Below, piece after piece: positions 33,028 through 42,118 of a DNA stretch of 64,000 nucleotides. Under the pieces are notes generated by a model, which did no database searches, had not been told where the DNA came from, and saw only the letters and a program-made list of their open reading frames with translations. A program made the translations under genes and the position numbers. Source of the stretch: an uncultured Acidobacteriota bacterium (lineage in GTDB: Bacteria > Acidobacteriota > UBA6911 > CAINFC01). The DNA lies in NCBI GenBank assembly GCA_903847975.1, contig CAINFC010000252.1, positions 62,001 through 126,000 on the forward strand. The letters are read 5' to 3'. Each line of letters opens with the position of its first letter. Within the stretch, counting starts at the first letter, position 1.

Positions 33028-34284
33028 ATGAACAGCCAGGTTATGGCTGAATTATTTTTTTGGCTGGGGGTCATTATGGCGGCATCTCGAGATAGCAAAA
33101 AAGATTCAATCCGGGCGTCTTATCCTACCAGGTGTTTGGTCCTTCCCTTTCTGTTTTGGATGGCAATGGCCTGCTCCGCGTCTGCGGCCGATGCCGCTCA
33201 GCAGATGCAGCGGCAAACGGGACCCAATCTGGCATTCCTGCCCTCGGTCAGCGATTGCGGACCCTACATCGAAATGCCGGTGGTTTTTTCCCAGCCGGAA
33301 TCCTCCGACATCAGCTCCGCATCCCTGGAAATCGCCTTTGACACCCGTATCTTCCAGGAAGCCTTTTACGGTCCGAACCAGGAGATGAATCGGCCCGGAG
33401 TTTTCCCCGGCTTCTCCCTGCAGAGCGAGTGGGGCAGGCATTTTCACATTTTTGCCTCTCAGGCGGTGTCCCAGGGAGTCCCGGTTTCCGGGCGATGGAA
33501 AATCGAAATATTCCCGGACGGCGCCATCGGCGGGATGAAGCTGCCCAACGGCGAGCTGATGCGTATCCGCTTCTTCCCTCATTCCTGGTCGTTGCCGGGG
33601 GCCTATGAAATCGCCGTAGTGCCAAACAGCATGCAGTTCTTTACCGTTTCCGGCTATCCGGCGGGCAATCTGGCCATCCAGAACGGCTTTATTTCCCTGG
33701 TGCCATGCGCCATTCCCAGCACGGTGACCACCACGACCACCACCACGACCACCGCCCCGGTAACCACCACCACGCTCGGGCCGGCGCACCCGGTGGTTTA
33801 CGCCGACACCGTTCTGAGCAGCTGCGCCCCCTATGTGGAAATGCCTGTCTTTTTTGCCCAGCCTCTGACCTCCGTGGTCAGCTCCGTGGCCATCGAGGTA
33901 AGCTATCCGGCGGACTATTTCCACGAGCAGTACCTCGCGCCCAATGACCCCGGCAACATGCCCCTGGTCATTCCCGGATCGGCACTGGATCTGATTCCCG
34001 GCTATCCCTTCCTGACCATTTCCCAGAAGTCGATGCGCTCCACCACCCCGGTCGCCGGCAACTGGACGGTCTCCATCACCCCGATACAGAGCGGCCATAA
34101 GGCCGGCATACCGGATGGCGAACTGTTCCGCATCCGCCTGTTCCCCAAACCGGGAATGGTTCCCGGCGATTATTTCGTCAGCATTTCTCCCTACTCCGCA
34201 TTTTACAACCGCACCGGACAGCCCATTCACGGACTGCCGGTGCTGGGCGGACAGGTGACCCGGCTGAGCTGCTCCGCAAACTGA
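33028..34284 (+). CDS. Secreted protein with two cohesin-like modules and a Thr-rich linker
   Basis: About 418 residues with a signal peptide (LVLPFLFWMAMACSASAA). Two homologous modules of about 150 residues (about 70-230 and 265-415) share CGPYIEMPVVF / CAPYVEMPVFF openings, a GxxPNxExMRIRFFP-like / GIPDGELFRIRLFP core and a closing Cys. A linker rich in TTT and APVTTTT joins them. The pattern (paired beta-sandwich modules with dG.l..i.F) resembles cohesin-like domains. A start at 33076 would give a shorter leader. The gene lies next to flaG but shows no flagellar motif. Surface binding or scaffolding is inferred. Confidence 0.65.
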   Translation: MNSQVMAELFFWLGVIMAASRDSKKDSIRASYPTRCLVLPFLFWMAMACSASAADAAQQMQRQTGPNLAFLPSVSDCGPYIEMPVVFSQPESSDISSASLEIAFDTRIFQEAFYGPNQEMNRPGVFPGFSLQSEWGRHFHIFASQAVSQGVPVSGRWKIEIFPDGAIGGMKLPNGELMRIRFFPHSWSLPGAYEIAVVPNSMQFFTVSGYPAGNLAIQNGFISLVPCAIPSTVTTTTTTTTTAPVTTTTLGPAHPVVYADTVLSSCAPYVEMPVFFAQPLTSVVSSVAIEVSYPADYFHEQYLAPNDPGNMPLVIPGSALDLIPGYPFLTISQKSMRSTTPVAGNWTVSITPIQSGHKAGIPDGELFRIRLFPKPGMVPGDYFVSISPYSAFYNRTGQPIHGLPVLGGQVTRLSCSAN

Positions 34285-34305
34285 GGCAGGGAAAGGGAAA
34301 AAAAA

Positions 34306-34335
34306 TGCCCGGCCGGGTGAAAACCCGGCCGGGCA
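34306..34335 (-). terminator. Rho-independent terminator of flaG
   Basis: A perfect 13-base-pair stem (TGCCCGGCCGGGT and complement) with a 4-base loop is followed on the minus strand by eight T residues. It lies 48 bases past the flaG stop. On the plus strand the same hairpin ends the cohesin-like gene but has no T run. Confidence 0.85.
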
Positions 34336-34383
34336 CACGGAAAGGAGGCCCGTCTTTACGCACTCGGAGGATTTTGCGTTCGA

Positions 34384-34767
34384 CTAGGCCTTGCGGTTGA
34401 AAAGCATCCCGGATACCCTCCTCAGCTCGGAAAGGATTTTAGCCAGCTTTTCCGGAGGGATTTCGTTGACGACTTCCTGCGTTTTCGTGTCGATAATTTT
34501 CACGAAAGTCTGGCCTTCCTTGGAAACCGATATCTTCAATTCGGTATCCTGGAACAAGGTGTCCATTATATCGCTGCTGCCCTGATCTTCAGCACTGTTC
34601 TTTTGATCCTTTTCATCGCTCTGCTTGGTAACCTCCCCCTTTTCTGTCGGCTTCACCAGGGGGATCATAGATTGCATTTCCACCGTCGGGACCGATACCG
34701 GCTTCAAATGCTCTACCGTGGGATTGACGGCCGGAACCAAGTTCGTGTTTATGGGTTGTATACTCAT
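34384..34767 (-). CDS. flaG: FlaG-family flagellar protein
   Basis: The 127-residue protein has an unstructured N-terminal half and the FlaG C-terminal domain: LKISVSKEGQTFVKIIDTKTQEVVNEIPPEKLAKIL, then RRVSGM. FlaG affects filament length and flagellar function. GGAGG lies 8 bases before the ATG at 34767; the frame also has an ATG at 34785 without a ribosome site. A sigma-28-type promoter lies 56 bases upstream and a strong terminator downstream, so it is a single-gene late flagellar unit. No other flagellar gene is in the window. Confidence 0.82.
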   Translation of the reverse strand: MSIQPINTNLVPAVNPTVEHLKPVSVPTVEMQSMIPLVKPTEKGEVTKQSDEKDQKNSAEDQGSSDIMDTLFQDTELKISVSKEGQTFVKIIDTKTQEVVNEIPPEKLAKILSELRRVSGMLFNRKA

Positions 34768-34822
34768 ATTTTCAGCCTCCTGCATGGAGCTAAATCACCA
34801 TTTCTTCCTTTTCCGATGTACC

Positions 34823-34849
34823 TTATCGTATGGAACGAAAGAAACTTGA
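34823..34849 (-). promoter_or_regulatory. Sigma-28 (FliA)-type promoter for flaG
   Basis: TCAAGTTT and TACGATAA are separated by 11 bases on the minus strand, against the consensus TAAAGTTT-N11-GCCGATAA (13 of 16 positions). It lies about 56 bases before the flaG start. Confidence 0.6.
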
Positions 34850-35040
34850 GCTTTTCATCACAGAATATTGCTAAAATGCTTTTGCCGCAGCCTTTTCTCC
34901 CCCACAGCAGCCGAAGCGGGACGGTTGTTTCTCTGCGGGAATGCTGAAATGAAACCGGTTTTTATGGTAGCATATAGCGGTTTTCAAATACACGACAAGG
35001 AACAAAGCATTTCCTTTCATCGATTTGGGGATGGAGACCT

Positions 35041-35499
35041 ATGAAAATACTGGTTGCCAGTGACCATCGGGGCCTGGCGCTCAAGGAAGCTGCCAAGAGA
35101 TGGTTGCAGCAGCAAAAGATCCTATTTGAGGACTATGGAACGGACGCCCGCACTTCCGTCGACTATCCGGACTTTGCCGCAAGGGTCGCTACGGAAGTAG
35201 CCCGGCACCCGGAAGAGGTGCTGGGAGTGCTGTTCTGCGGGACCGGCTTCGGCATGGCCATTGCCGCCAACAAGGTTCCCGGGGTTCGGGCGGTCGCCTG
35301 CGACCAGGAAGGGCAGGCGGTGCTCAGCCGCCAGCACAACAACACCAATGTGATCGCCATGGGGGAGCTGTATGTTGCCCCGGATAAGGTTGCCGGCATC
35401 CTCCAGGCCTGGCTCCAGGCTTCCTTTCAGGGCGGTCGCCATAAAAAAAGGGTCGATAAGATCGCCGCCCTGGAACAGCAGGCGGACACGAACCAATGA
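35041..35499 (+). CDS. rpiB: Ribose 5-phosphate isomerase B
   Basis: The 152-residue protein interconverts ribose 5-phosphate and ribulose 5-phosphate in the pentose phosphate pathway. It has the RpiB/LacAB signatures VASDHRGLALKEAAK and CGTGFGMAIAANKVPGVRA (catalytic Cys) and the conserved HNNTNVIAMGE. GGAG precedes the ATG. It lies 25 bases upstream of glyA and is likely cotranscribed with it, linking sugar-phosphate and one-carbon metabolism. Confidence 0.93.
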   Translation: MKILVASDHRGLALKEAAKRWLQQQKILFEDYGTDARTSVDYPDFAARVATEVARHPEEVLGVLFCGTGFGMAIAANKVPGVRAVACDQEGQAVLSRQHNNTNVIAMGELYVAPDKVAGILQAWLQASFQGGRHKKRVDKIAALEQQADTNQ

Positions 35500-35524
35500 C
35501 TTTCTTCGTCGAAAGGAATGAACC

Positions 35525-36802
35525 ATGACTTCCCGTTGGACAGCTCTGGCCCAGACCGATCCTGAGGTGGCTAAAGCGATACGAGCCGAGGCATCCCGCC
35601 AGCACGAGTGCCTGGAGCTGATTGCCTCGGAAAATTTCGTCAGCGAAGCGGTTCTGGAAGCCGCCGGCTCGGTTTTTACCAACAAATACGCCGAGGGATA
35701 CCCGGGGCGCCGCTATTACGGAGGCTGTGAAAACTGCGACACGGTGGAAAGCCTGGCCATAGAGAGGGCCAGGCGGTTGTTCGGCGCCGACCACGCCAAT
35801 GTGCAGCCTCACTCCGGAACCCAGGCCAATATTGCCGTCTACATGACCGCCTGCAAGCCGGGAGACACCGTGCTCGGCATGCGCCTGGCCCATGGCGGCC
35901 ACCTTTCCCATGGCCACCCCCTGAATTTTTCCGGACGCATGTACCGCATCGTGGATTACGGAGTGCGCCGGGAGGATGAGCTCCTGGATTATGAGGAACT
36001 GGCCGCGCTGGCCGAAAAGGAAAAACCGCGCCTCATCGTCTGCGGAGCCAGCGCCTACCCCAGAAAGATCGATTTTGAACGAATTGCCGGAATTGCCGCC
36101 CAGGTCGGAGCCCTCTGCCTGGCCGATATCGCCCATATCGCCGGCCTGGTGGCCACCGGATTGCACCCCAGCCCGGTACCCCATATGGACTTCGTTTCCA
36201 CCACCACCCACAAGACCCTGCGCGGCCCCCGCGGGGGAATGATCCTCTGCCGCCAGGAGCAGGCCAAGGAGCTGGACAAGCTGCTGTTCCCCGGCAACCA
36301 GGGCGGGCCTCTGGTTCATATCATTGCCGCCAAGGCAGTATGCCTGCAGGAAGCCCTGCAGCCGGCCTTTGCCGAATACCAGCGCCAGGTAGTGGCCAAC
36401 GCCGCCGCCCTGGCCGACACCCTGGTGCAGGAGGGTATGCGCCTGGTTTCCGGCGGTACCGACAACCACCTGATGCTGGTGGATGTCTCCCCCCTGGGCC
36501 TGACCGGAAAGTCCGCCCAGAGCCTGCTGGAGGAGGCGCACATCACCGCCAACAAGAACACGATTCCCTTTGACCCCAATCCTCCCATGGTGGGAAGCGG
36601 CATTCGCCTGGGATCCCCGGCTCTGACCACGCGCGGGATGAAAGAAGCGGAGATGCGCTGTGTGGGCCGCCTGATCAGCAAGGTATTGCACTCGGCGGAG
36701 AACGCCGCCGTCCTGGAGGAAGTCAGGAAAAAGGTCCGGGAGCTGACCGAAGCCTTTCCCCTCTATGCGGAGCGCAGAAGCCTGGACCTTCCCGTTGCCT
36801 AG
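35525..36802 (+). CDS. glyA: Serine hydroxymethyltransferase
   Basis: The 425-residue PLP enzyme interconverts serine and glycine with tetrahydrofolate, the main source of one-carbon units. Visible motifs are [28 protein letters not shown], the PLP lysine K230 in [13 protein letters not shown] and the [10 protein letters not shown] segment. Length and order match the bacterial family. AGGAA lies upstream and rpiB precedes it by 25 bases. Confidence 0.95.
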   Translation: MTSRWTALAQTDPEVAKAIRAEASRQHECLELIASENFVSEAVLEAAGSVFTNKYAEGYPGRRYYGGCENCDTVESLAIERARRLFGADHANVQPHSGTQANIAVYMTACKPGDTVLGMRLAHGGHLSHGHPLNFSGRMYRIVDYGVRREDELLDYEELAALAEKEKPRLIVCGASAYPRKIDFERIAGIAAQVGALCLADIAHIAGLVATGLHPSPVPHMDFVSTTTHKTLRGPRGGMILCRQEQAKELDKLLFPGNQGGPLVHIIAAKAVCLQEALQPAFAEYQRQVVANAAALADTLVQEGMRLVSGGTDNHLMLVDVSPLGLTGKSAQSLLEEAHITANKNTIPFDPNPPMVGSGIRLGSPALTTRGMKEAEMRCVGRLISKVLHSAENAAVLEEVRKKVRELTEAFPLYAERRSLDLPVA

Positions 36803-36880
36803 ACTTCCGGCACTTCGGCAGGAAGAGCTGCGGTTTCCCGGGAAGCGGGAAGGCGCTTAAGAAAAGGAAAGGAAGGAGGC

Positions 36881-38845
36881 ATGGCTTCCTCTCTCCCCAG
36901 CCTGGACCAGGTTTTCCGTCCGGGCGGGCAACTCCATCGGTTCCTGGGAATTTACGAGTTTCGCCCCTCGCAGCTTTGCATGGCGGAAGCCGTGGAGAGG
37001 GCACTGCAGACCGGCCGCCACCTCTGCGTGGAAGCGGGCCCCGGCACGGGAAAAACCCTGGCCTATCTCATCCCGGTCATTCTTTCCGGGCAGGAGGCGA
37101 TCGTATCCACCGCCACCAAGGCCCTTCAATCCCAGCTGGTGGTAAAGGACCTGCCCCTGCTGAAGAAAATCCTCCCTGCCTCCTTTTCCTATCTGCTGGC
37201 CAAAGGGCGCAGCAACTATTTATGCCTGAAGAAATGGAACGACCTGCAGCTGTCCCCTTCCCTTTTTCATGCCTCCCGCATGCGGAGGCTGCGGTCCTGG
37301 GTGCAGACGACGGAAAGCGGCGACCTTTCCGAGGCCGGAGGCTATTTCCGCGGGTCCCCGGAATGGCCCGACCTCGATGCCCGCAAGGAAACATGCCTCG
37401 GCAAGCAGTGCCCCTTCTACGCCGACTGCTTCGTCACCCTGTTGCGCCAGAAGGCAGGATGGACGGATGTCCTGGTGGTCAACCACCATCTTTTTTTTGC
37501 CGACCTGGCCCTGAAACAGGAGGGGGCGGAGGGTGTTTTGCCGGAGCACAGGGTGGTGATCTTCGATGAAGCCCATCGGGTGGAGGAAACAGCCACCCAG
37601 TTTTTCAGCGTCACGGTGGGACTTCCTGCCTTCGAGGAATGGTGGCGGGATGCACAAATGGCCGCCGGAGACTTCGGTGCGGACTGGCGGGAATTGCGCC
37701 TGCGCACGGAGGTCTTTCTTCAAAAAGCGAAATCCTTTTTCCAATCGCACCGCATCCCCCCCTCCCGGCCCGGCCTGCACCGCTTTTACCCCGCTCACCC
37801 TTCGGAGCACTCCCTCCCCTACGACCGGGAGGCGGCCTTCGAGCTGGAAAGGGAGGCCGGGGATACCGGCCGCAATCCGCTTTTTCAGGGCAAAGCCGAC
37901 CGGGTGGCCGAATTGGCCCAGCGGTGGCGGAAGCTGCACCAGAATCTATCCGGCATCCTGGCCGGGGAGGACGAGACCTGTATCTATTGCTGCGAAGCCG
38001 ACTCTCACGGCCTTTCCCTGCAGGCCCTCCCCCTGGAAATGGCTCCCATCCTCTCCCGATGCCTTTTTGACCAGGACCGGACCGTGGTGCTGGCTTCGGC
38101 GACGCTGGCGGCCTCCGAGGATTTTTCCTTTGTCCGCCGCCGACTGGGCCTGCGGGAGGCCGAGGAAATGATTCTTCCCTCGGAGTTCGCCATGGAGAAG
38201 CAGGCCATTTTCTACATCCCGGACGACCAGGCCCTTCCCGGCGAAAAAGGATTCGCTGAAGGGATGGCGGAGAGGGCCATTGAGCTTTTATCCATTACCC
38301 AAGGGCGCGCCTTTCTTCTTTTTACCAGCCTGGTACAGATGCGCGCCGTCCACTCTTTGCTGCTGGGCCGGATTCCGTACCCTCTCCTTCTGCAGGGGGA
38401 AAAGCCGGCGGATCTTCTCCTGGCGGAATTCCGCCGCACGCCTCATGCCGTCCTTCTCGGAGTGCAGAGCTTCTGGCAGGGCATCGATGTCCAGGGGGAT
38501 GCCCTGAGCTGCGTGCTGGTGGAAAAGCTGCCGTTCTCCGTACCGACCGATCCCTTGCTGGAAGCCCGTTTGGAACAGATCCGCCGGGAGGGCGGCAATC
38601 CTTTTCTGGAGTACCAGGTTCCGGAAGCCATCCTGCAGCTCAAGCAGGGCCTGGGCCGTCTGATCCGCAGCCGATCCGACCATGGCGTGCTGGCTCTGTT
38701 CGACCGCCGTATCCTGACCCGCCCCTACGGCAGGCACTTCCGCGAAAACCTCCCGCCCTGCCGCATCACCCAGGATTTGGAAGAAGTCCGCCGGTTCTTT
38801 CTGCGTACGGAGAACAAAGAGCCCGGCGCCGGCAATAGCGGTTGA
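36881..38845 (+). CDS. DinG-family ATP-dependent DNA helicase
   Basis: The 654-residue superfamily 2 helicase has Walker A (EAGPGTGKTLAYLIP), a DEAH box (FDEAHRVEE), Fe-S-type cysteines between them (CLGKQCPFYADC and an upstream YLCL), and C-terminal motifs (FWQGIDVQGD ... LGRLIRSRSDHGVLALFDRR). XPD/DinG helicases unwind DNA 5' to 3' in repair and R-loop removal. The protein is somewhat shorter than E. coli DinG. A GGAGG site lies very close to the ATG. Confidence 0.85.
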   Translation: MASSLPSLDQVFRPGGQLHRFLGIYEFRPSQLCMAEAVERALQTGRHLCVEAGPGTGKTLAYLIPVILSGQEAIVSTATKALQSQLVVKDLPLLKKILPASFSYLLAKGRSNYLCLKKWNDLQLSPSLFHASRMRRLRSWVQTTESGDLSEAGGYFRGSPEWPDLDARKETCLGKQCPFYADCFVTLLRQKAGWTDVLVVNHHLFFADLALKQEGAEGVLPEHRVVIFDEAHRVEETATQFFSVTVGLPAFEEWWRDAQMAAGDFGADWRELRLRTEVFLQKAKSFFQSHRIPPSRPGLHRFYPAHPSEHSLPYDREAAFELEREAGDTGRNPLFQGKADRVAELAQRWRKLHQNLSGILAGEDETCIYCCEADSHGLSLQALPLEMAPILSRCLFDQDRTVVLASATLAASEDFSFVRRRLGLREAEEMILPSEFAMEKQAIFYIPDDQALPGEKGFAEGMAERAIELLSITQGRAFLLFTSLVQMRAVHSLLLGRIPYPLLLQGEKPADLLLAEFRRTPHAVLLGVQSFWQGIDVQGDALSCVLVEKLPFSVPTDPLLEARLEQIRREGGNPFLEYQVPEAILQLKQGLGRLIRSRSDHGVLALFDRRILTRPYGRHFRENLPPCRITQDLEEVRRFFLRTENKEPGAGNSG

Positions 38846-39033
38846 AATCGCCCTAAAGGTGTGAGAAAATTGTGCCTTGGCGAAATTACCTTCGTCCTTT
38901 TCGAAAAAACGAAACATCGTATTTGATTTTTAGTATTAAGGACATTGAGTATTTATCATTCCCGTCCCGAAGTCCGCGGTTCCCTGAACCCGGAAGGAGG
39001 GACACTTATCTTCTTAAAGGAGGATCGAATTTC

Positions 39034-40065
39034 ATGACGCTTGCAAGTAAAACCAAATCCGGCCGGATCCTGGCCGCACTCCTGCTTACCGCGATCGTCC
39101 TGCTTTGGGGAAGCGGTCCGCTCTGGGCCCAGATCCGCACGATCCGCGGGGAAGTAAAGGATGCCTCCGGTGCCGTCCTGAAAGATGCCGCGGTGGAAAT
39201 CCAGAGAACCGACGTCCCACGTGTCTACAAAACCAAGACCGACAAAGGCGGCAAATATGTTTATACCGGCCTGCCCTTCGGTACTTTCCGGATCGTGGTC
39301 CGCAAGGAAGGATTTTTCCCGGATTATATCGACCGAATCCAGCCCCGGCTGGGAGACGATACCAGCTTTGACTTTGTTCTCAAGCCGGGCGATATGAGCG
39401 CCAAGCTCCCCTTCGAAATGACCAAGGAAGAGCTTGCCAAGGCCAAGGAACAGAGCGGCAAGGCCGAGGAAATAAAGAAGCAGAGCGAGGAAGTGAAGGC
39501 CTTTTTCACCCAGGGATTGGACCTGGCGGGCCAGAACAAGTTTCCGGAAGCGATCGACGCCTTTCAGAAGGCCCTGGAAAAAGACCCGGAGCAGCCCAAC
39601 ATCTGGGCCAACCTGGCCGACGCGCAGCTGAAGAACAACCAGGCGGATAAGGCGATCGAATCCTACCAGAAGGCGATCGCCATCAAGCCGGACGATGCCG
39701 GGTTGCACCAGAACCTGGGCGTAATCTACGGAAAGGTCGGCAAGGTAAAAGAAGCCCAGGAATCCTTTCAGAAGGCTGCCGGCCTGAACCCGGGGCAGTC
39801 CGCGGTCAACTTCTACAACCTGGGAGCCACCCTGATCAACTCCGGGAAGACGGCGGAAGCAGCCGAGGCGTTCCAGAAGGCCATCGAATCGGATGCCACT
39901 TACGCCGAAGCCTACTACCAGCTGGCCATCGTCAACATCGGGCTGAACAAGCAGGCCGAGAGTCTGGAAATGATGAAGAAATACCTGGCCATCGGCAAGA
40001 ACCCGGAAAATCTGGCCACCGCCAAGGCGCTGATCGAGGAACTGGGCAAGACCGTCAAGAAGTAA
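39034..40065 (+). CDS. Secreted carboxypeptidase-regulatory-like and TPR protein
   Basis: The 343-residue protein has a signal peptide (LLLTAIVLLWGSGPLWAQ). A carboxypeptidase-regulatory-like domain follows (IRGEVKDASGAVLKDAAVEIQ ... GKYVYTGLPFGTFRIVVRKEGF), then a Lys/Glu-rich helix and at least four TPR units (AIDAFQKALEKDPEQPNIWANLADAQLKNNQ and similar). It is probably an envelope interaction scaffold. AGGAGG lies 11 bases before the ATG at 39034; upstream extension is unsupported. It ends in a strong terminator. Confidence 0.8.
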   Translation: MTLASKTKSGRILAALLLTAIVLLWGSGPLWAQIRTIRGEVKDASGAVLKDAAVEIQRTDVPRVYKTKTDKGGKYVYTGLPFGTFRIVVRKEGFFPDYIDRIQPRLGDDTSFDFVLKPGDMSAKLPFEMTKEELAKAKEQSGKAEEIKKQSEEVKAFFTQGLDLAGQNKFPEAIDAFQKALEKDPEQPNIWANLADAQLKNNQADKAIESYQKAIAIKPDDAGLHQNLGVIYGKVGKVKEAQESFQKAAGLNPGQSAVNFYNLGATLINSGKTAEAAEAFQKAIESDATYAEAYYQLAIVNIGLNKQAESLEMMKKYLAIGKNPENLATAKALIEELGKTVKK

Positions 40066-40095
40066 TACGCCGGGACAATCCCGGAAACTTCTCGC

Positions 40096-40124
40096 AAGGC
40101 GCCCTCCCGGAGGGCGCCTTTTTT
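40096..40124 (+). terminator. Rho-independent terminator of the TPR gene
   Basis: AAGGCGCCCTCC pairs with GGAGGGCGCCTT and is followed by a T run, 31 bases past the TPR-gene stop. Confidence 0.9.
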
Positions 40125-40209
40125 ATGGAGCGGAATCGGGATTGCCCCTTGCGCCGGACCCCGGATTTGCATTATATTCTGAAAAGGAAGCTCTGGTTGT
40201 GAATAATCA

Positions 40210-40284
40210 GGCGGCGTACCCAAGTGGTAAGGGAGAGGTCTGCAAAACCTTTATGCAGCGGTTCGAATCCGCTCGCCGCCTCCA
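40210..40284 (+). tRNA. tRNA-Cys (GCA)
   Basis: Acceptor arms GGCGGCG and CGCCGCC pair perfectly, the anticodon loop reads CTGCAAA (GCA), the T arm has GGTTCGAATCC, and CCA is encoded at 40282-40284. It is short and has no variable-arm insertion. Confidence 0.95.
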
Positions 40285-40333
40285 CTTTATGTAGGAAGCC
40301 GAATGGCGTGGGAGGCTCTTACATCCCCTAAGC

Positions 40334-40419
40334 GCCGGGGTGGTGGAATTGGCAGACACAAGGGACTTAAAATCCCTCGGGTGGTAACACTCGTGCCGGT
40401 TCGAGTCCGGCCCTCGGCA
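40334..40419 (+). tRNA. tRNA-Leu (TAA)
   Basis: Acceptor GCCGGGG pairs with CCTCGGC (one G-T), the anticodon loop is CTTAAAA (TAA), and the long variable arm (CGGGTGGTAACACTCG) marks a class II tRNA. The T arm is GGTTCGAGTCC. The discriminator is A and CCA is not encoded. Confidence 0.95.
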
Positions 40420-40556
40420 TACGTACGATGCAGCCTGAAAAAGAGGAGCCTATTCCCCATTTCTCACAAATAGTTCAAAATAGGTGAGTAAGGTCATAAA
40501 CATCCGTTCAGGTTTTTTTTAAACTAGCCGAAGAGGAATTTTGAGGTCTGGTACGT

Positions 40557-41027
40557 ATGTCCGCTGATTTCAACAAAAGGCACAAGCGCTGTTCCGGGTT
40601 TTCCGCCCTGGAGATGCTGATTGTTGTAGCCATTTTCCTCATCCTGGGTGCTGTGGCCCTGCCTCGTCTTACTACCTGGCGCAGCGACTCCAATTTAATG
40701 GGTGCGATTCGCCAGGTGCAGTCGGACTTGAACTGGGCGCGCATGGAGGCGGTTCAACGCAGCGCTCCGGTCACCGTAACCTTCACCAGCGGACAGGCCG
40801 CCTACACCATCTGGACCGACCGGAACCGCAACGGCGCCAGCGACACCGGGGAAACCGTTTCCCATTCAGTGCAGGATTCTTTCCAAAATGTATCCGTGGC
40901 CAGCAATGCTACCATGGTCTTTCAGCCGCGGGGCACGGCCACCACGACCGGAACCGTTTCCATCACCAATTCTCAAAAAACCCGGTCGCTGTCGGTCAAT
41001 GCCGCCGGCAAGGTCATGATTCAGTAG
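40557..41027 (+). CDS. Type IV minor pseudopilin, FimT/GspH-like
   Basis: The 156-residue prepilin has a short leader and cleavage site G|FSALEMLIVVAIFLILGAVA with the conserved Glu5, then a FimT/GspH-type globular domain. It is the first of four closely spaced minor pilin genes (40557-43330) that would prime type IV pilus or pseudopilus assembly. GAGG lies upstream. It follows the two tRNA genes after 137 bases that hold only AT-rich sequence and weak inverted repeats. No major pilin or assembly ATPase is in the window. Confidence 0.82.
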   Translation: MSADFNKRHKRCSGFSALEMLIVVAIFLILGAVALPRLTTWRSDSNLMGAIRQVQSDLNWARMEAVQRSAPVTVTFTSGQAAYTIWTDRNRNGASDTGETVSHSVQDSFQNVSVASNATMVFQPRGTATTTGTVSITNSQKTRSLSVNAAGKVMIQ

Positions 41028-41045
41028 CCAGGGAGGAGAGGTCTC

Positions 41046-41489
41046 ATGCAAAACCCCACTTCGAATAAAAAGGAGTCCGGCTTCGGCCTGATCGAAGTAA
41101 TGGTTTCGATCGTGATCCTGACCTTCGGGCTGCTGGCCCTGGGCCCTCTGGCCACCCTGGTGGTTACCAACAACGTTCTGAGCAGCCGGATCACCTTGGC
41201 CACAACCTTCGGCCAAAGCCAGATGGAAAGCTACCGGCGAATGCCTTTCAACCAGATTCCGGCCATCGGCACCACCTTGCGGACCTGGATCGATCCGGCT
41301 ACCATGACCGAATACACCAGTACCACCTCAACGCCGCCCAGCGGCTGCCCCACCAGCGCCCTCCGGCGGGTCACCTCCATCCTGGGCGTGGGGAGCCCGG
41401 CAGCCGCCAACATGCGGCTGATCCAGGTGGTGGTCTGGTGGGACAACAACCGCCACAACGTCATCCTGCAAACCATCATCAGCCAGTAG
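41046..41489 (+). CDS. Type IV minor pilin, PilV-like
   Basis: The 147-residue prepilin has the cleavage site SG|FGLIEVMVSIVILTFGLLALG and a short C-terminal domain with VWWDNNRHNVIL, typical of PilV/GspI-like minor pilins. A GGGAGGAG site precedes the ATG and the gene follows the FimT/GspH-like gene by 18 bases. Confidence 0.82.
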   Translation: MQNPTSNKKESGFGLIEVMVSIVILTFGLLALGPLATLVVTNNVLSSRITLATTFGQSQMESYRRMPFNQIPAIGTTLRTWIDPATMTEYTSTTSTPPSGCPTSALRRVTSILGVGSPAAANMRLIQVVVWWDNNRHNVILQTIISQ

Positions 41490-41508
41490 GATGGGGAGAG
41501 GGGAAACC

Positions 41509-42102
41509 ATGCAAGGCAGCCGCCAGGCCGGATTATCCGCGATTGAATGCATGATCACCATCGGCATTTCCGCCATCGTTCTGGCGGCTCTTGCCGCCTC
41601 TTTTCAGATCCAGCAGAAGACCTATTCGGTGCAGGCCAGCCTGACCGACCTTACGGAAAACTCCCGGGCGGGGATGGATGTCATTGCCCGGGAGATACGG
41701 ACCGCCGGATACAACCCGACCCGGGCCACGACATTTAACGGCATACCTTACAATTCGAGCAATGCGACCCTCAATCTTTACCAGGATCTGAACGGAGACG
41801 GCGATGCCGCCGACACCAACGAGCACATCACCTATACTTTCAACTCCAGCACCCGGGTGCTGTCGCGCAGCGTCAACGATAACGCCGGTTTCCTGCCGTT
41901 CCTGACCTCGGTGACCGTTTTTACCGTGAACTACCTGGACCAGGATGGAAATGCAACCACAACCACTGCCAACATCCGCGCCGTGCGCATCACTTTGACC
42001 TGCCGCACGGCAACGGCCGATCCCTCCTGGTCGCAGAACGGGGGATATCGAACCACCACACTGAACGAAGTCGTCGCCGCCAAAAACCTTTCCTATTACT
42101 GA
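41509..42102 (+). CDS. Type IV minor pilin, PilW-like
   Basis: The 197-residue prepilin has the leader MQGSRQAG|LSAIECMITIGISAIVL; position +1 is Leu instead of the usual Phe/Met, while Glu5 is conserved. The later NSRAGMDVIAREIRTAGYNP segment is typical of PilW/GspJ proteins. An in-frame ATG at 41491 exists, but the GAGGGG site favours 41509. It lies 19 bases past the PilV-like gene. Confidence 0.8.
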   Translation: MQGSRQAGLSAIECMITIGISAIVLAALAASFQIQQKTYSVQASLTDLTENSRAGMDVIAREIRTAGYNPTRATTFNGIPYNSSNATLNLYQDLNGDGDAADTNEHITYTFNSSTRVLSRSVNDNAGFLPFLTSVTVFTVNYLDQDGNATTTTANIRAVRITLTCRTATADPSWSQNGGYRTTTLNEVVAAKNLSYY

Positions 42103-42118
42103 TTGAGGTAAAGCCGCA

